A stretch of 64,000 nucleotides of DNA from Rugalucina vietnamica (taxonomy: Eukaryota > Mollusca > Bivalvia > Lucinida > Lucinidae): NCBI GenBank assembly GCA_964017185.1, contig OZ024877.1, forward strand, positions 8,162,006-8,226,005, given 5' to 3'. The notes under the pieces were generated by a model that did no database searches, was not told the DNA's origin, and saw nothing but the letters and a program-made list of their open reading frames with translations. The position numbers and the translations under genes were made by a program. Shown in pieces: positions 41,216 through 53,135 of this stretch (positions are counted from its first letter, which is position 1; the number at the start of each line of letters is the position of its first letter).

Positions 41216-41439
41216 AGGTTTTAATGAGAGTCATGTTTTAATTGTGGTTCCCATAGCAACTGAGTGTTATATTGAAATATTGTAAGATAGGTATCGCCAA
41301 ACATACCGTATAGAAAACTAAAATGATGACTGGTGAAGTCGACAATGACACCTACTTGCAAAGTAACTACTTGGAACTTCACATAATATTGCACATATAA
41401 CATGAATGTTTATTTGCCACCTTTTGGAGGAGCTTAGTT

Positions 41440-41580
41440 TGTTTGATTTATTGTTTTACGTCCCTTTCAACAGCTAATGTACCGACATGTCCATAGCTGT
41501 TGTCTGCGACGTATTATAGCGATAAATCTAACAATAAAACACTATTTTTCGTAATTAAACGCAAGTCTACTTCGAGAGAT
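41440..41580 (-). repeat. SINE-like family S fragment
   Basis: It has 'tcaacagctaatgtaccgac', 'gtccatagctgttg' and 'attaaacgcaagtctac', shared with 34860-34990. Confidence 0.7.
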
Positions 41581-41689
41581 TCACGATTATGTGTGAAGAG
41601 GCCTTTTATTTGTAATAAGTTAAGAAAAACTAAGAACTTCCCTATGTTGCGTTAGCCCCCAATTCCATCGATACCAGGCATGGCAGATT

Positions 41690-41910
41690 TCACCCTGCCC
41701 ATTTTGGGTATAAAAATAGATAGGCTGCTAAGCTTATAAATTACTGACCGACCGCCTGAGTACTGATTAACGACTTAGAACAATTTAATATTCTACATGT
41801 CATGGCATCCCAATGTCCGGTAGAACGCGGTCCCATTTAATGGTCCAGGAGGCAACGTTCCTAGCTGACCATATATGTTGACTGGGGCGTAAAGCAACAA
41901 TTCAAACAGA
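41690..41910 (-). repeat. SINE-like family S copy
   Basis: 'atagataggctgctaagct', 'gcctgagtactgatta', 'tgtcatggcatcccaatg' and 'gggcgtaaagcaacaattc' follow the family order in reverse. Confidence 0.75.
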
Positions 41911-42185
41911 ATAAAGGTAAGATCTTCGATCCATTCGTTCTTGGTCAATTTGTCTGCCTGCGTGTACGTTCATTTTTGGCGCAGATGGCTACTCCATTAC
42001 ATATATGAGCTATTATTTGCCTCCACCACATATACGCCAATGTAAAATCGGTAGGTCAACCTGTGCTGTCTGCTTCGTTTGCATGTTGGCCTAAAGAAAA
42101 CGTTTGCATTTCAACGAGGAGTACACATACCCATTTAAAAATAAGCCTAACTTATGATGTCAGCATATGATGTTAATTTATTTTT

Positions 42186-42262
42186 TCTCACCTCGGTATT
42201 TGGAGTGGGAATTTCTTTCTAATTGTACCATTTCCTGGTCATTGCCTACTTTTATCGTTTAA
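42186..42262 (+). repeat. Family R fragment, opposite orientation
   Basis: 'cacctcggtatttggagtgg' and 'cattgcctacttttatcg' correspond to the fixed 3' end of the family, here on the plus strand. Confidence 0.65.
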
Positions 42263-42424
42263 CGTATTAAAGAGGTGAAATTGTGTGTATGTCACATACA
42301 TGTACATGTGTAGGTATAAACTTCTTGTGTCGTGTCTATACTGGTACCGCATTATCATAAAAGTGACGTATAGGATTATGGGACAAGTCATGTGTTTAAC
42401 GCCGAGGCAAAGTTTTTCCCAGTT

Positions 42425-42560
42425 TTTTTTTATGAATTGATGCTTTACTTACCAGTCAACAACTATGGTCATGTCGGGGGACGATCCCTCCACTTAATAA
42501 GACTTTTACCCATTTATTTCTTAAGGCCCCAATTTGCGGCGGCCAATATCCCTCCCACCG
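42425..42560 (+). repeat. SINE-like family S fragment
   Basis: 'gaattgatgctttacttacc' and 'caactatggtcatgtcgg' mark the 5' part of the family. Confidence 0.7.
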
Positions 42561-42627
42561 ACCTTCCCAGCTCGTTTTAGTAAAATAAATAACAGAAGAC
42601 TGTAAATCAATGAATATCTAAACAGAA

Positions 42628-42656
42628 AGAAAGAAATAAAGAAAGAAAGAAAGAAG
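42628..42656 (+). repeat. (GAAA)n microsatellite
   Basis: About seven imperfect GAAA units. Confidence 0.9.
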
Positions 42657-42779
42657 TGGTGCGGTCTGTGGGAATATGGGCCATAAAGAAATAGATGCAG
42701 GGCAAAGCTCGTACGCCGCAGATCAGCACAGGTCTAAGCCTGCCCAGGAAAAGTGGTCAACCAGCCATACATATAAACC

Positions 42780-42905
42780 TTAGTGGTTTACTTTGGTGGT
42801 TATATGTATATTTAAAGCACATTTTGGATGTCATGGCATTCAAATTTTGGGTAAAAGTCCCATAAAATGGAGGCAGCGTGACATGAACATTATAAACATG
42901 CTATG
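42780..42905 (-). repeat. SINE-like family S fragment
   Basis: 'gatgtcatggcattcaaat' and 'gtaaaagtcccataaaatgg' match the family in reverse. Confidence 0.65.
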
Positions 42906-43080
42906 AAATAAACAAACTAAGGAAAGGAAAACAAATCTGAACATACATTTTTCACGAGCATCTTTTTTTTATTGGTATTCGTATATTTGACACGGGAATG
43001 TGCATGTACATGAATGATATGGCTGATTTAATTTTGATATTGAGCTGTTTACATGTACATGTAGGCATATATGTTATTCT

Positions 43081-43132
43081 GTTTTTTTTTTGTTTTTTTT
43101 TTTTTTGTTTTTTTTTTTTTTGTTTTTTTGTT
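43081..43132 (+). repeat. T-rich (T8-14 G) tract
   Basis: Runs of 8-14 T are separated by single G. They explain the Phe- and Lys-rich accidental ORFs on the two strands. Confidence 0.9.
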
Positions 43133-43814
43133 ATTACATGTACTTTTTGTTGGCCACTGGGGAGCGGGGTTGCGTTTTATAGTTCGGGATTCGGGCAACA
43201 TGACCATCTTGACGCTGTAAAACCAAATCAAATATTTTGGGGTGAAAGTCAGTTGTTGTCGCCTCACTCTGTCCACGTTTTGCTTTAATGAATGAGATTG
43301 ACTAAGAGATCTGCCAACATTTTGTGGTATGTATATAAGACCATGTTGGATATGCCTACTTCAGCTTCACCCAAACATTTGCCCGCGGAACAGTTTACCA
43401 ACAGTGATGAGTTTGTGGGCGTTCTATTAGTTGCTTCCCTTGAAAATCTAAGTCTTTAAACAATTAATGATTGTTTTCTTTTAGATGAAATATCTTAATC
43501 AATGCTCTAAGTTCATTAATATGATAAAATGCATAAATGGTTCAATCATGACTGAGATGAAAATATTTAAACACTATAACCATGTTAACGAAAACATTTT
43601 CTGTTTTAAAAGCACAGACGTACATAAAAAATTACACATTGAATACGTTTTCAGATTTTTACTCTGACTCTTTGCCAGTCATTTTGTCGTTATATAAACA
43701 TTTCTGTGATGTACGTACTCGCCTGTGTTTGGTTTGGTAATCTCTGTGTCGTCTGTTCTTACGTTTCATTCTAGACAAAACAATGCGCTATCAGTATACC
43801 AAAACCAAGCGAAA

Positions 43815-44165
43815 GCTTTGTTTGTTTGTTCGTTTGTTTGTTTGTTTGAAGTGATGCTTTACGTCCCAGTCAACAGCAATGGTCATGTCGGGACGATGCC
43901 TCCCTTTTATTAGACATTTACCCAATATTAGGATGACATGACACTCAAAATATGCTTCATAAATATAACCACCTAACAGAGCCAATAGGGCTTATATGTA
44001 TGGATACGTTTGACTAAACCACTTTTCCTGGGCAGAACCAGACATGAGCGGTAAACCAGTAATCAGATGGTCGTTCAGGAGATTAGAAGCTTTGCCTGGA
44101 GGCACAATCAGTCCATCTATTGCTCCTAGGCCCCAGTTGGCGGGGTCCATATTCCCATCCGACTA
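43815..44165 (+). repeat. SINE-like family S, second long copy
   Basis: A (GTTT)n start, 'gatgctttacgtcccagtc', 'caacagcaatggtcatgtc', 'cagtaatcagatggtc' and 'cctggaggcacaatcagtcc' match 13802-14118 in order. Confidence 0.8.
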
Positions 44166-44384
44166 CCAAACGGAAAGATCAAACGGGGTGCATCACCATG
44201 TTTTGTTTATTTACTTTGTTTTTCTTTCTTTCTTTTTTCTTTCTTTCTTTATTTTATTTGTAGTTTTAAATTTACGTCCTTTTCAAGGTTATTTCAGCGC
44301 ATATGAGACGGGTCAGTAGGTGTGACGAAAACGGGAGAACACTGGCGCATCCGCAAGCAGAACGGCTTGTCTCACATGTGGCCA

Positions 44385-44469
44385 GTGCGGGGCTCGAACC
44401 TACACAAGACTTAGCGGTGAGATGATCGAATGATTAAGATATAGCGCTCTTAACCGCTCGGACACGCAC
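44385..44469 (-). repeat. Class II tRNA-like pseudogene / SINE head
   Basis: The 85-nt minus-strand sequence has a D-arm CCGAGCGGTTAAGAGCG, T-arm GGTTCGAGCCCC and an acceptor pair GTGCGTG/CCCGCAC with one mismatch, typical of Leu/Ser tRNAs. No convincing anticodon stem forms. A decayed relative (gagctcgaacccat) follows near 44610. Confidence 0.65.
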
Positions 44470-44479
44470 GGGGCGCCGC

Positions 44480-45240
44480 TTTGTTTTTATTCAGTTTGAT
44501 TATCCTTTTATGTTCCATCGTATGAAATGAGGCGGCTTTTATTACTGTTTAATACCGGCACACCCGTAAGTAGAGTTTTTGCTTGTTTCACGTGTCCCCA
44601 CACACACTGAGCTCGAACCCATACTGGACATAGAGATGAGATGGTGAAATGATTCAAAGCGGAAAGAAATCAACGGCATTTACCACTGTAGGCAATAAGG
44701 ACCGCCGTACGTGGTAAACGACACAGGGCTGCAGAAGACTTAGGTATTAGTTTGCGAAATAAGTTTAATTGATTCGAGCAAGTGCGACGTGACGTCAAGC
44801 ACAGCGTGCGTATTTTTTTTTCCTCTGTGACGTTATTTGTTGGAAACGCCGCGAGAGACGCTCAAATAAAAAGAACATGTAACTTGTAGCCCTTTTATAG
44901 CAAATTTAATTATTGGTGTATACGTTTCAGGCAATCCCTTTCTATAACCGACTAAGACAGACAGTCAAATACCTGCGCCCGCTGACATTTGCACTAAGCG
45001 CATGGGTATAGGCTATACACAGTACGATAATGATAGGCAAAGATTTGATTTTAATTAGATTAAAAAGAACAATTAAGAACTAAAAAGATCAGTATAGATA
45101 GAAAATCACTCATACAAAGAAGTAACAATACTTTACAAGCAAAATTTATCACGTTGCACAATTGTTTTCTTACGTTTCCGCAGCGTTGTCAAGGACGCTC
45201 TATGTCTTTTTGCATGAAAGTCGATGTCCTTTTTATTAAT
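44480..45240. other. Intergenic, mostly unique
   Basis: Apart from the tRNA-like fragment near 44600-44650, nothing is recognised. Confidence 0.45.
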
Positions 45241-45246
45241 TTTAGA

Positions 45247-45349
45247 TACCGCACCACCCCTCGACCAAAACAAAACTTTGGTGATAAGAAGTTCAGACGT
45301 TATTCTTTTATTATGCGAAATCTCATTTTGGTCGAGGGGTGGTGCGGTA
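45247..45349. mobile_element. 103-bp MITE flanked by TA
   Basis: Perfect arms CCGCACCACCCCTCGACCAA(AA) and their complement enclose about 55 bp. TA at both ends is compatible with a Tc1/mariner-type target. Confidence 0.85.
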
Positions 45350-45825
45350 CTTAATTTTCGACATGAACATTTGAAAATAGCTGAAAATTGAGGAAAATGG
45401 CGCGACCTTCTTGCTTAGTGACGTCGCAATAGCGTGGTCACGTGCTTTTTCGGACGTTCTGACGTCATTTCTAGAAACACGGTACGTTGTACTATATGTG
45501 TGAGTATTACTCACAGAAATATGATTCAATATTTTTTTCACGAATTTTGAGGCCAAAATCCCGTCTTATAGACTCCAGCCCTTTCTCTCACCTAAGCAAC
45601 AGCGACACCTAAGCCGGGATCTGAAGTCTTAGGTGCTAGCAAAACGTAAATGCTACCTAAATTATACTTATTGCCATAGCTAGTTTTATTTTTGTACTTG
45701 GAACTATCTAATGTTGCAATAACTTCTACCCAATCCTATTGTGTTTTTATGCAATAAAGTATGTTTAATCTATTGCCATATCCTAATCTATTGCCATAAA
45801 AAGTGTTTTCAATGTAGAATATGAA

Positions 45826-45862
<37 letters not shown>

Positions 45863-46400
45863 GAGTTCGTTTACACTTTTACTCTGCAACTCCTATAAAG
45901 TTTCCCAAAAGTTTTTTGCTACATGTAAGATCATGTCTGAATATTATTTTCAAGTTGTCAAGTTTATTCCACGACTAATGAATTCTGATTTATAAAGGGC
46001 CACTGATGAGGGTTCAGTGCCCGAAATTGCGCAATATGGTCCATACTACCTCCTTTTGAACTTTTTACTGCTTCCAAATAGCGCAGAAGGCAACAGGGCA
46101 AAAATAATTTTCGTTCCACCCCTCCACTTAAAAGGTTTGATAATTTTATTTTGGGAACCATTCAATGGGCAGATTTTAGGCGTGGGTACCAAGTCCGGAT
46201 GTGGATTCTTCATATCGAAATCCAAGATGGCGTCCAAAATGGCCGCCAAAAAGATGAATTTTCTATTTTTCCCATAAAGGAGTTAAGACTTAGAAAAGCA
46301 TGCAGATTTTTGTGTTGTTTTACTCAAAAGTAACTTGCAAAACATAATCAGGCCTTAAAATCCTGCTAGCAATAGATTTTCTTTCTGACTCAGCCCAAAA
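45350..46400. other. Intergenic with a 33-bp poly(A) tract
   Basis: An A run at about 45827-45860 may mark the end of a retroposed sequence. 'ctattgccata' is repeated near 45770-45800. 'aagatggcgtccaaaatggc' near 46224 resembles YY1-type words. No gene is seen. Confidence 0.45.
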
Positions 46401-46401
46401 G

Positions 46402-46659
46402 TGTAATATATGCCCCTTTGATCGCCAATTCTATATAGCAAAACTGGGCTATGCAGGGGTTCACCTATTTTTCTTATTTTTGCTCCAAAACATAGATTGT
46501 GGATACTCGTTAGAACCGCCTCGCCGAGACGGTTCTAACGTGTACCCACAATCTCTGTTTTGGAGCAAAATTAAGAAAACTATTAAAAATTTCAGCTAAA
46601 ATTTTTAATTTTTAAGCTTAAAAAATATCTGTTTATTGCATTGGCAAGTTTTCGCAATG
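46402..46659. mobile_element. MITE family 2, copy G, inserted in a BTB exon
   Basis: In reverse orientation it ends in TTTTCGCAATG. The central palindrome has one mismatch (CCGCCTCGCCGAGACGG). Its right edge abuts the BTB start codons at 46660-46748. Confidence 0.85.
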
Positions 46660-46748
46660 ACATCACAAAAGGTGTTATCCAGGCGCTGCTTGTTCAGGTC
46701 AATCATGATAGTTGGATAATGTGTAGCCTTCGTGTCTATGAACACCAT
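46660..46748 (-). pseudogene. First coding exon of a second BTB-type gene, cut by a MITE
   Basis: The minus-strand ATG at 46746-46748 opens MVFIDTKATHYPTIMIDL, NKQRLDNTFCDV, in frame for 89 nt until MITE copy G. It parallels the gene start at 31.8 kb but without that copy's frameshift. The upstream non-coding part (46749-46902) includes a donor CAG|GTGAGC at 46902/46899. No BTB sequence was found beyond the MITE. Confidence 0.7.
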
Positions 46749-46902
46749 CTTGGTCTACTATTTACATGAAAGAAAACATGCAAAGTAAGAATAGGGCCAT
46801 GAATTGGTTTGATAATATCAAATTTGCAATTCCAACCCAGACACCAGGGGGAAACAAGTGACAATACCAGTGGACCTTTGGTATTGTAAAAATGCTCACC
46901 TG

Positions 46903-47620
46903 ATCTGGCCATCTAGACAGTTTCACTAAAAAGCAGCTTCTGACTGCCGCCCTAAGGTGTGGACACCAGGGGGTGGTTGGCGAAATTTATAAAGAGGATA
47001 GAGAATCTATTAACCAGAGACGAAAACATCATGGCAGTTCTTTAAAAGAAATATCAGCAACAAAAGATGGAAATCTGCACTTGATAAACCATGTACCACC
47101 ACCATTCCGTTGTATGACAGGTTTTTGTGCTTGTAAAATACATATATCACCAGAGTGTCTGTCAAAAGCAAAATTAGTGAAGAGATTTGATTCTCGTTCG
47201 AAAGCGTAGACAAGTGATATGCAAATACATACATGTATGTATCAGTGGCGTGGATTGAAAGGGACGTTGATAAAGTAAACAAATGACACTTGAGTGTCCC
47301 AGTAAATGTGTACTTTTCAAATATTACAACATAGCTTGTAATTCCTCTAAACCTTCCAAGCTCCGAAACTCGAGACGGTGTTCTCTGCGGCTAAACAGCC
47401 CCGCTTCTTGTGGACTTCATTGGGCCGGGATCATTAGCAGTCAAAACATGTTAATACCATTTACTCCAAATACCAGCAACAATTTCTACAAAGTTTCTCA
47501 ATACCTCCGTGCTAAGCTCTTAATGACATCTTAATGTTATTTTCAAAGTCAATGATGGATTTTGAGGTTGACTGACCTATTGAAAATGAAAATTTAAAGT
47601 GAGATCCTTAATGCAGGCGT
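46903..47620. other. Intergenic, nothing recognised
   Basis: The first about 70 bp continue the homology to 32.0 kb; the rest is unassigned. Confidence 0.4.
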
Positions 47621-47626
47621 CATACC

Positions 47627-49149
47627 TAGCCGATTTTAACACGCGATGGACACACGATTATGAAAAGTTTCAATTTCGGCGGGGATCGTGAAGACATCGG
47701 GCCATTCGTGAGTGCATCGTTACCCATCGTATGTCCATCGGGAGACTTTTTAAGCCATCGGCATCACCATCGCGAGCGGCACCAAAATCTTTGACATGCC
47801 AAAAAAATACAGGAAGGACACACGATGGTTCAATTTCGTGTTGAATTCGCGAGTGCATCGTGGCCTTCGCAAAGCCATCGTGAGGCCATCATGTAACATC
47901 GGGACTACATCGTACTTCTGTCGTGTGGTCATCGGCACCATCGGCTAAGTTTTGCTACACGAAGGCAACACGATGGAGACGCGATGCTGCCCGATTGTGT
48001 TACGAAGGCAACACGACATCGTATAGCCCTCGCAGCGCCATCGTATAAGCATCGTATCTAACAAAAATTAGAACACGATGGCATCCCGATGGAAACACGA
48101 TATTAATCCAAACTGCATTTTTTGCGTTTCCAATATATCCCAAGGTAACGTTGACATACAAAAATCAGCATCCACACACACGCGGCCTTTTTCTCAGAAA
48201 ATCCTAAGTTCAGTACTGTTGATTCTATTCTGACAAAAATCATGGTGTATTTCGAAGACAAGACAAACAGGAAGAAGAAGACTGCAGCACTGCTTCTTTA
48301 CACGCAACTGGAACATGATAAAATCATCTTGCAGGTGCAACACCATCTCTTACAGGTATTTGGTTTTTTTTATTATTATGTTGTCTTTCAAGCAGCACTC
48401 TGTTTTCTTTCTAGCAGAGCAGTACCCACTGCAGTTTTCGACAAACGGGTCTTTTATCTACATCTACTATAAACTCAAGAACGGTTTTGTGTCAGTCTCA
48501 AGCGAAAGATAGAAAACTGTCACCGAGAAATTTGAACAGTGTTGTAAAGTAACTGACAATACAGTCATGGTAGCAATTTTTACCGTGGACGTCAACAACG
48601 AAATCATACAAATGAAATATAATATACCTTCTCAAAAGAGACCATGTTTGGGTCTCGTTCAATCTCCCGCCTACAATATAGACACCGTGTATTTTATGGA
48701 TTGGAGTTTTTGAGTGGAGTCATGGACTGGAGTATTGGAGTGGAACCTTGGGTGGAGCTGACAGGCGCATTCTTCTTCCCACGCCCTCTTCCTGGTTTCG
48801 GTTCCAATTTTATTTTATAAACAAAGAAACTGACAAAGCTGATGTTTTCTCAACATCACTTTTTAGTCTCATTAATTGATTTTTACATGACATCAGGAAG
48901 TGTCGTTAGTGGCCTTCGGGACACTTTCGGGAATACATTTTACACCTCACGATGGCTTCACGATGGCTTCACGACATCGTCAAGCCTTCGCATACCATTC
49001 GAATCATCGTGTATCGTTCGTGACTGCATCGGGTATCGTGTTTCCATCGGTAGGCTTCGTACGTGCTTCGGCTTACCAAATTCGTGACGAAAATCGCGCG
49101 AAATTGAAAATTTCATATTCGTGTGGCCATCGTGTGTCAAAATCGGCTA
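47627..49149. mobile_element. 1.5-kb terminal-inverted-repeat element rich in CGATGG/CATCG
   Basis: The ends TAGCCGATTTTAACACGCG and (complement of right end) TAGCCGATTTTGACACACG match over about 50 bp, including 'cacacgaatatgaaa'-type text. Both arms (47.63-48.1 and 48.93-49.15 kb) are packed with GATGG/CATCG/TTCG words, inverted between arms. The middle 0.8 kb is AT-rich with no transposase. Confidence 0.8.
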
Positions 49150-49461
49150 ATATTAATGAGAAAGGGAATGGGCCAAACCGCGGTTTCGGCTAATTAAGCC
49201 TTGTCAGTGGCCCTTTAGATTTGGCAAGATGGAGTTACAGAGGACAACTTTTCAATGTAGTCGATACAAAAGATGGTGATATAGAAATGGGGCTAAATAT
49301 ATAAAACTTTGGTTAGAAAATTAACCTAAACCAATTATAAATTTCTGATTTCTCAGAATATCCTCGCTGATCTCAAAGGACCAAAAGAAAAAATAATCTG
49401 CACAATGAACGAGCCTCTTCACTACAGGGACAACGCCATCTGCAGTAATAGCAAATAAAAA

Positions 49462-49560
49462 TTGAGTCGCCGCGTGGGAAAACCAACAATCTGCGGAAGC
49501 GAAAACAAAGGCGCAGATCAGCTTCGCAGTTATTCGCCTTTGTTTTGAAGGTGGCATAAA
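49462..49560. mobile_element. MITE family 1, truncated copy
   Basis: It has GTGGGAAAACCAACAATCTG and CGCAGATCAGCTTCGCAG, but the right half is lost. Confidence 0.8.
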
Positions 49561-50114
49561 GTCTTGAAGATGCTTATCTATGCTCAAATCTAAAGTTGTC
49601 GACATTTCCTGAGACGCCTTTTTTACCGTCGTGACATTAATAACCAACTCAACTCAACTTTATTTGCAAATCATATAACATTTGACAATGGATACATGAA
49701 ATGCGCCCATAAAAGGCAGTGAATAACAAAAAGACAAACTATTCCACCCACCCCACAAAAATCACTTCGGAGTGCCGGACTGTGCCCGGAAATATCCGGT
49801 CGATTCCGCAAGGAATCGCCGAACTTGTCGAATGCACCTACTAAAGACCGGGACCAATCGAGCACTCCCATCACATGCAGTCCATGGTCCAGAAAAGCCA
49901 GCACAAACAACGAGATGCTGCCTTTAACAGACCATGAACTACATATACCTCACCTAGTGGATACTCCACAACTGAGCAAATAACAAAACTTACTAGTTTA
50001 TCACATATACTACATGCACAACAAATAAACAGCAATATGGGAGTAGAAAATGTGTGAAGACACACTGAATCAGAGCACCACACATCAACCATCAAAAGTC
50101 ACCAACTTATAAAA

Positions 50115-50660
50115 TTAAGCCCTTAACTTCAAAATTCTCTCTTCAGAGAGAGATGAAAGTAACTGGTATACCAAGTGAATCAAATTGGAATCTTCAGTGG
50201 ACATAAGCCAAATTAATTTATCTTTGTCATTCAATCTTTCAGTATTTGGATACAGTTCATGGATCTTTGATAGATTAGTATTCCTGACATCATTTAAAAC
50301 TGGACATTTTAAGAGAAAATGTATTTCATCTTCTACATTATTTTTACATAATTTGCATAATCTTTTGTCTGCACTGATATTTTTATAACGACCTTGTTCT
50401 ATTTCAAGTTTGTGATTACTGATTCTGAATTTACAAAGATTTCTTCTTTGATTTCTGCTACCAAATTGCAAATATTTTTCCATTGTAAAATTTTGTTTAA
50501 AAAGACTATACGTTCTTAACTTGTTACCTGTGTGTTTATTTTCACCATGAGTAGACTGTGTTTTTTCTTTCCAATTAAGAATAAATTTAGTTATTAAAGC
50601 ATTTAAAACTTTTCTGTATAAATATTTAGAATTGCTATTTAAATCAGCCTTAATGTTCAA
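50115..50660 (-). pseudogene. LINE ORF2 C-terminal part with CCHC finger
   Basis: It continues in the same frame as the RT ORF after a single TAA (LTHIQK-stop-KNNLLTEAYRL). It ends with CKLCKNNVEDEIHFLLKC, a C-x2-C-x8-H-x4-C finger typical of the tail of this LINE group. Confidence 0.85.
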
Positions 50661-50759
50661 GTAAGATAAGATGCTTTTTATGAAATTAACCCATGAATCA
50701 ATTCCTTTATTACTTAAATCAACAGATAATCTGTATGCTTCAGTTAAGAGATTATTTTT

Positions 50760-52139
50760 TTATTTTTGTATGTGAGTTAAATATTTAAACATATTAGCTA
50801 TAATTTGAATAAGGAGGGGGTATCGACCTGTTTCTCCTCGAACAGCAAGATTAGTTGCCTTTGAACTTACCCCAAGTATATATTTACAAAACTTTAAGTG
50901 TAACTTTTCTTGAGGTAACTTATCATACATGTTAAGTAAATAATTATCTTGTTTGGATAGAAGTTTACTTGATGAAAAAGTTCCCCATATTTCAGAACCA
51001 TATGTAAGAATTGGTTTAATTGTATGATCAAAAATGTGGAAGCTTGTTTTTATATTAGGAGGTTGTGGATAAAAAGACTTCAATAATTTAAATTGACCCT
51101 TTAATCCCTTAAGATAAAGATTATGTTTTGCTTCATTAAAGCAACCCAAATGATTGTAAGTGACCCCGAGATAAGTATAAGATTTAACATTTTCAATATC
51201 CTTTCCTTGAAAGGTAATATGCACATCTTTCAATCTTCTACTAGAACTAAAAACTAAAGATTTTGTTTTATCTAAATTAACATTCATTCCCCAATCCTTG
51301 CAGAAAGATGAAAGTTTTGTAATACAGTTTTGAAGTCCTTTTTCACTGTTAGATAATAAGACTAAATCATCTGCATATAATAAACAACTAATATGATTAT
51401 GAGTTAAACAGACTGGATCACAGGAAGAGTCAAAATAAGAAGGAATGTCATTGATAAAAATGTTAAAAAGAGTAGGGCTCAGATTGTCACCCTGCCTAAC
51501 ACCTGCAAATGATGAAAATGTATCAGTACTATAATTCCCGACTTTCACCGATAAATTTGTAGAGTTATACATACTTTTGATCGTCTGGTAATACTTATCA
51601 CTGATACCGATTTTTCTCAATTTATAAAAAAGGCCATCATGCCAAACTGTATCAAATGCACGCCTAAAATCGACAAAGCATGTGTATAAGGGTGTAGCAC
51701 CTTTATGGGTATGTCTGTCTATTAAGTTTTTTAATATAAACATATGATCTGTGGTTCGATTACCTTTAATAAATCCAATTTGTTCTTTACAAAGAATATC
51801 ACGTTTTTCTAAGAATGACATCAATCTGTTATTAAGAATTTTATTAAACAATTTGCCAATACAACTGCTTATTGTTATTCCCCTGTAATTTGAGGGGTCA
51901 GATAGAGATCCTTTTTTGTGTAAAGGGGTTATAATTCTAGCAGACCAAAGACTTGGGTATTTTGAGGAGCAGAGTACTAAATTAAATAATTTTTTCAAAG
52001 GTTGAAGTAAGTAATAATGTCCATATTTTAACATTTCATTTAAAATAGAATCACAACCACTTGATTTTTTGTTTTTAAGGTCTTTGATGCAGGATGAAAT
52101 TTCTTTTTCAGATATCAAATAGTCCAGTTCATTAAACAC
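50760..52139 (-). pseudogene. LINE reverse transcriptase domain
   Basis: A 459-aa frame has RT blocks in order: IITPLHKKGS, SNYRGITISS, FIKGNRTTDHMFIL, CFVDFRRAFDTV, GVRQGDNLSPTLFNIFINDI, LLYADDLVLLS (catalytic YADD) and YTYLGV. The RT core itself is open. The frame ends at a premature stop before the zinc-finger part. Confidence 0.92.
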
Positions 52140-52266
52140 TTTTTCTTTCTCTAAATCCCTTAATTTATCTAAAATATCAGAGTTTGGTATGCTATCTTGT
52201 TCATTTAAGGCTGAAAAATGTTTTATCCATTCTGAGCTCGATATATTTTCACTTTTATCAATTTTA

Positions 52267-52990
52267 TCAGAGTTTTTTTAATTCATCTAGGAGTTTCCAA
52301 TATGAAGATGGGTTATTTTCACGCATACTGTCTAATTTATCTAAAATTCCCTGGCGATATTGTCGGAGTTTATGTTTTCTGAGTTTTCTGAATTCCTTCA
52401 AGGTCTTGTAAAATGAAGATCTAACGTATGGATCATTACTATATTTTCTAAAGAGTTTTTCCTTATTCATTAAAACCAATCTTGCCTTTTGAAGAGAGAA
52501 ATCATACCATTTAAAATTTTTATTCTTTTTCTTATTTTTTACATTACTTACAGATACTGTTTTTCTTTTACTTGTACTTTTAAGTGACATGGCTGCTGCA
52601 TTCTTTATAATATTACTGAGATCAGCAGCTGCATTATGGGTGTCAGTTTCGTCGAAATTCTTCTCCATAAATATTTTTATTTCGTTTTGAATAAAATTGG
52701 AGTTACAGAAAATTAGAGTCTTCTGTCCATATATATTTGTCAGGTAAAGGATTAAGATTTTCTTCAACAGTATTTGTACCAATATTTGTTTGGATTTGCA
52801 ATGAAATTTGACAATGGTTTGATAAATCAGCTTGAAGATTCTGTACCGAGAAGCATGGTATAATACTTAAAATGGACTCAGATGCAATAAAATAATCAAT
52901 TACACTACTACCAGATTGTTGATGTGAGGTGTATTGCCCCAGAGAGTCTCCCAACATTCGGCCATTTAAAAATCTTAAACCACACTGCAT
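52267..52990 (-). pseudogene. LINE endonuclease end and linker, frameshifted
   Basis: 52703-52990 reads GRMLGDSLGQYTSHQ, SSVIDYFIAS and LSNHCQISL, the tail of an exonuclease-endonuclease-phosphatase domain, where the usual SDH is SNH. A frameshift near 52710 leads to the basic linker ending SSYWKLLDELKKL at 52267. A second frameshift in an A-rich run joins it to the RT. Confidence 0.8.
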
Positions 52991-53135
52991 AATAACCAGT
53001 CAAATTACTGTATTATAAACAAAAATTGAATGCTCTTGGAAAAATGTTATATATGTACCTTTGAGAGGATCCTTCGAACGCCATATGGTTCAATTTTGAT
53101 ATTATTGTTTGCATATAAAGTATCTGATGGTCCCG

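Larger units (their letters stand above)
49645..52995 (-). mobile_element. Degenerate non-LTR retrotransposon (I/CR1-jockey-like)
   Basis: In sense order: end of an endonuclease domain, linker, RT, then a C-terminal zinc finger and a 3' end with AATAAAGTTGAGTTGAGTT. It is 5'-truncated at about 52995. At least two frameshifts (near 52710 and 52275) and one stop (TAA at 50760-50762) break the ORF2 frame. Confidence 0.9.

Noticed and set aside
42998-43288. Phe-rich 96-aa ORF (possible membrane protein)
   Set aside because: The hydrophobic run is translated from a poly(T) tract.
44385-44469. Functional tRNA-Leu/Ser gene
   Set aside because: D and T arms are good but no anticodon stem-loop forms and the acceptor has a mismatch; SINE head is more likely.
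47010-47282. 90-aa minus-strand ORF
   Set aside because: It has no recognisable motif, an AT-rich composition like its surroundings, and an overlapping ORF on the other strand.
49321-49647. 108-aa minus-strand ORF near the LINE 3' end
   Set aside because: Its middle is translated from a truncated MITE family 1 copy, so it is unlikely to be a gene.
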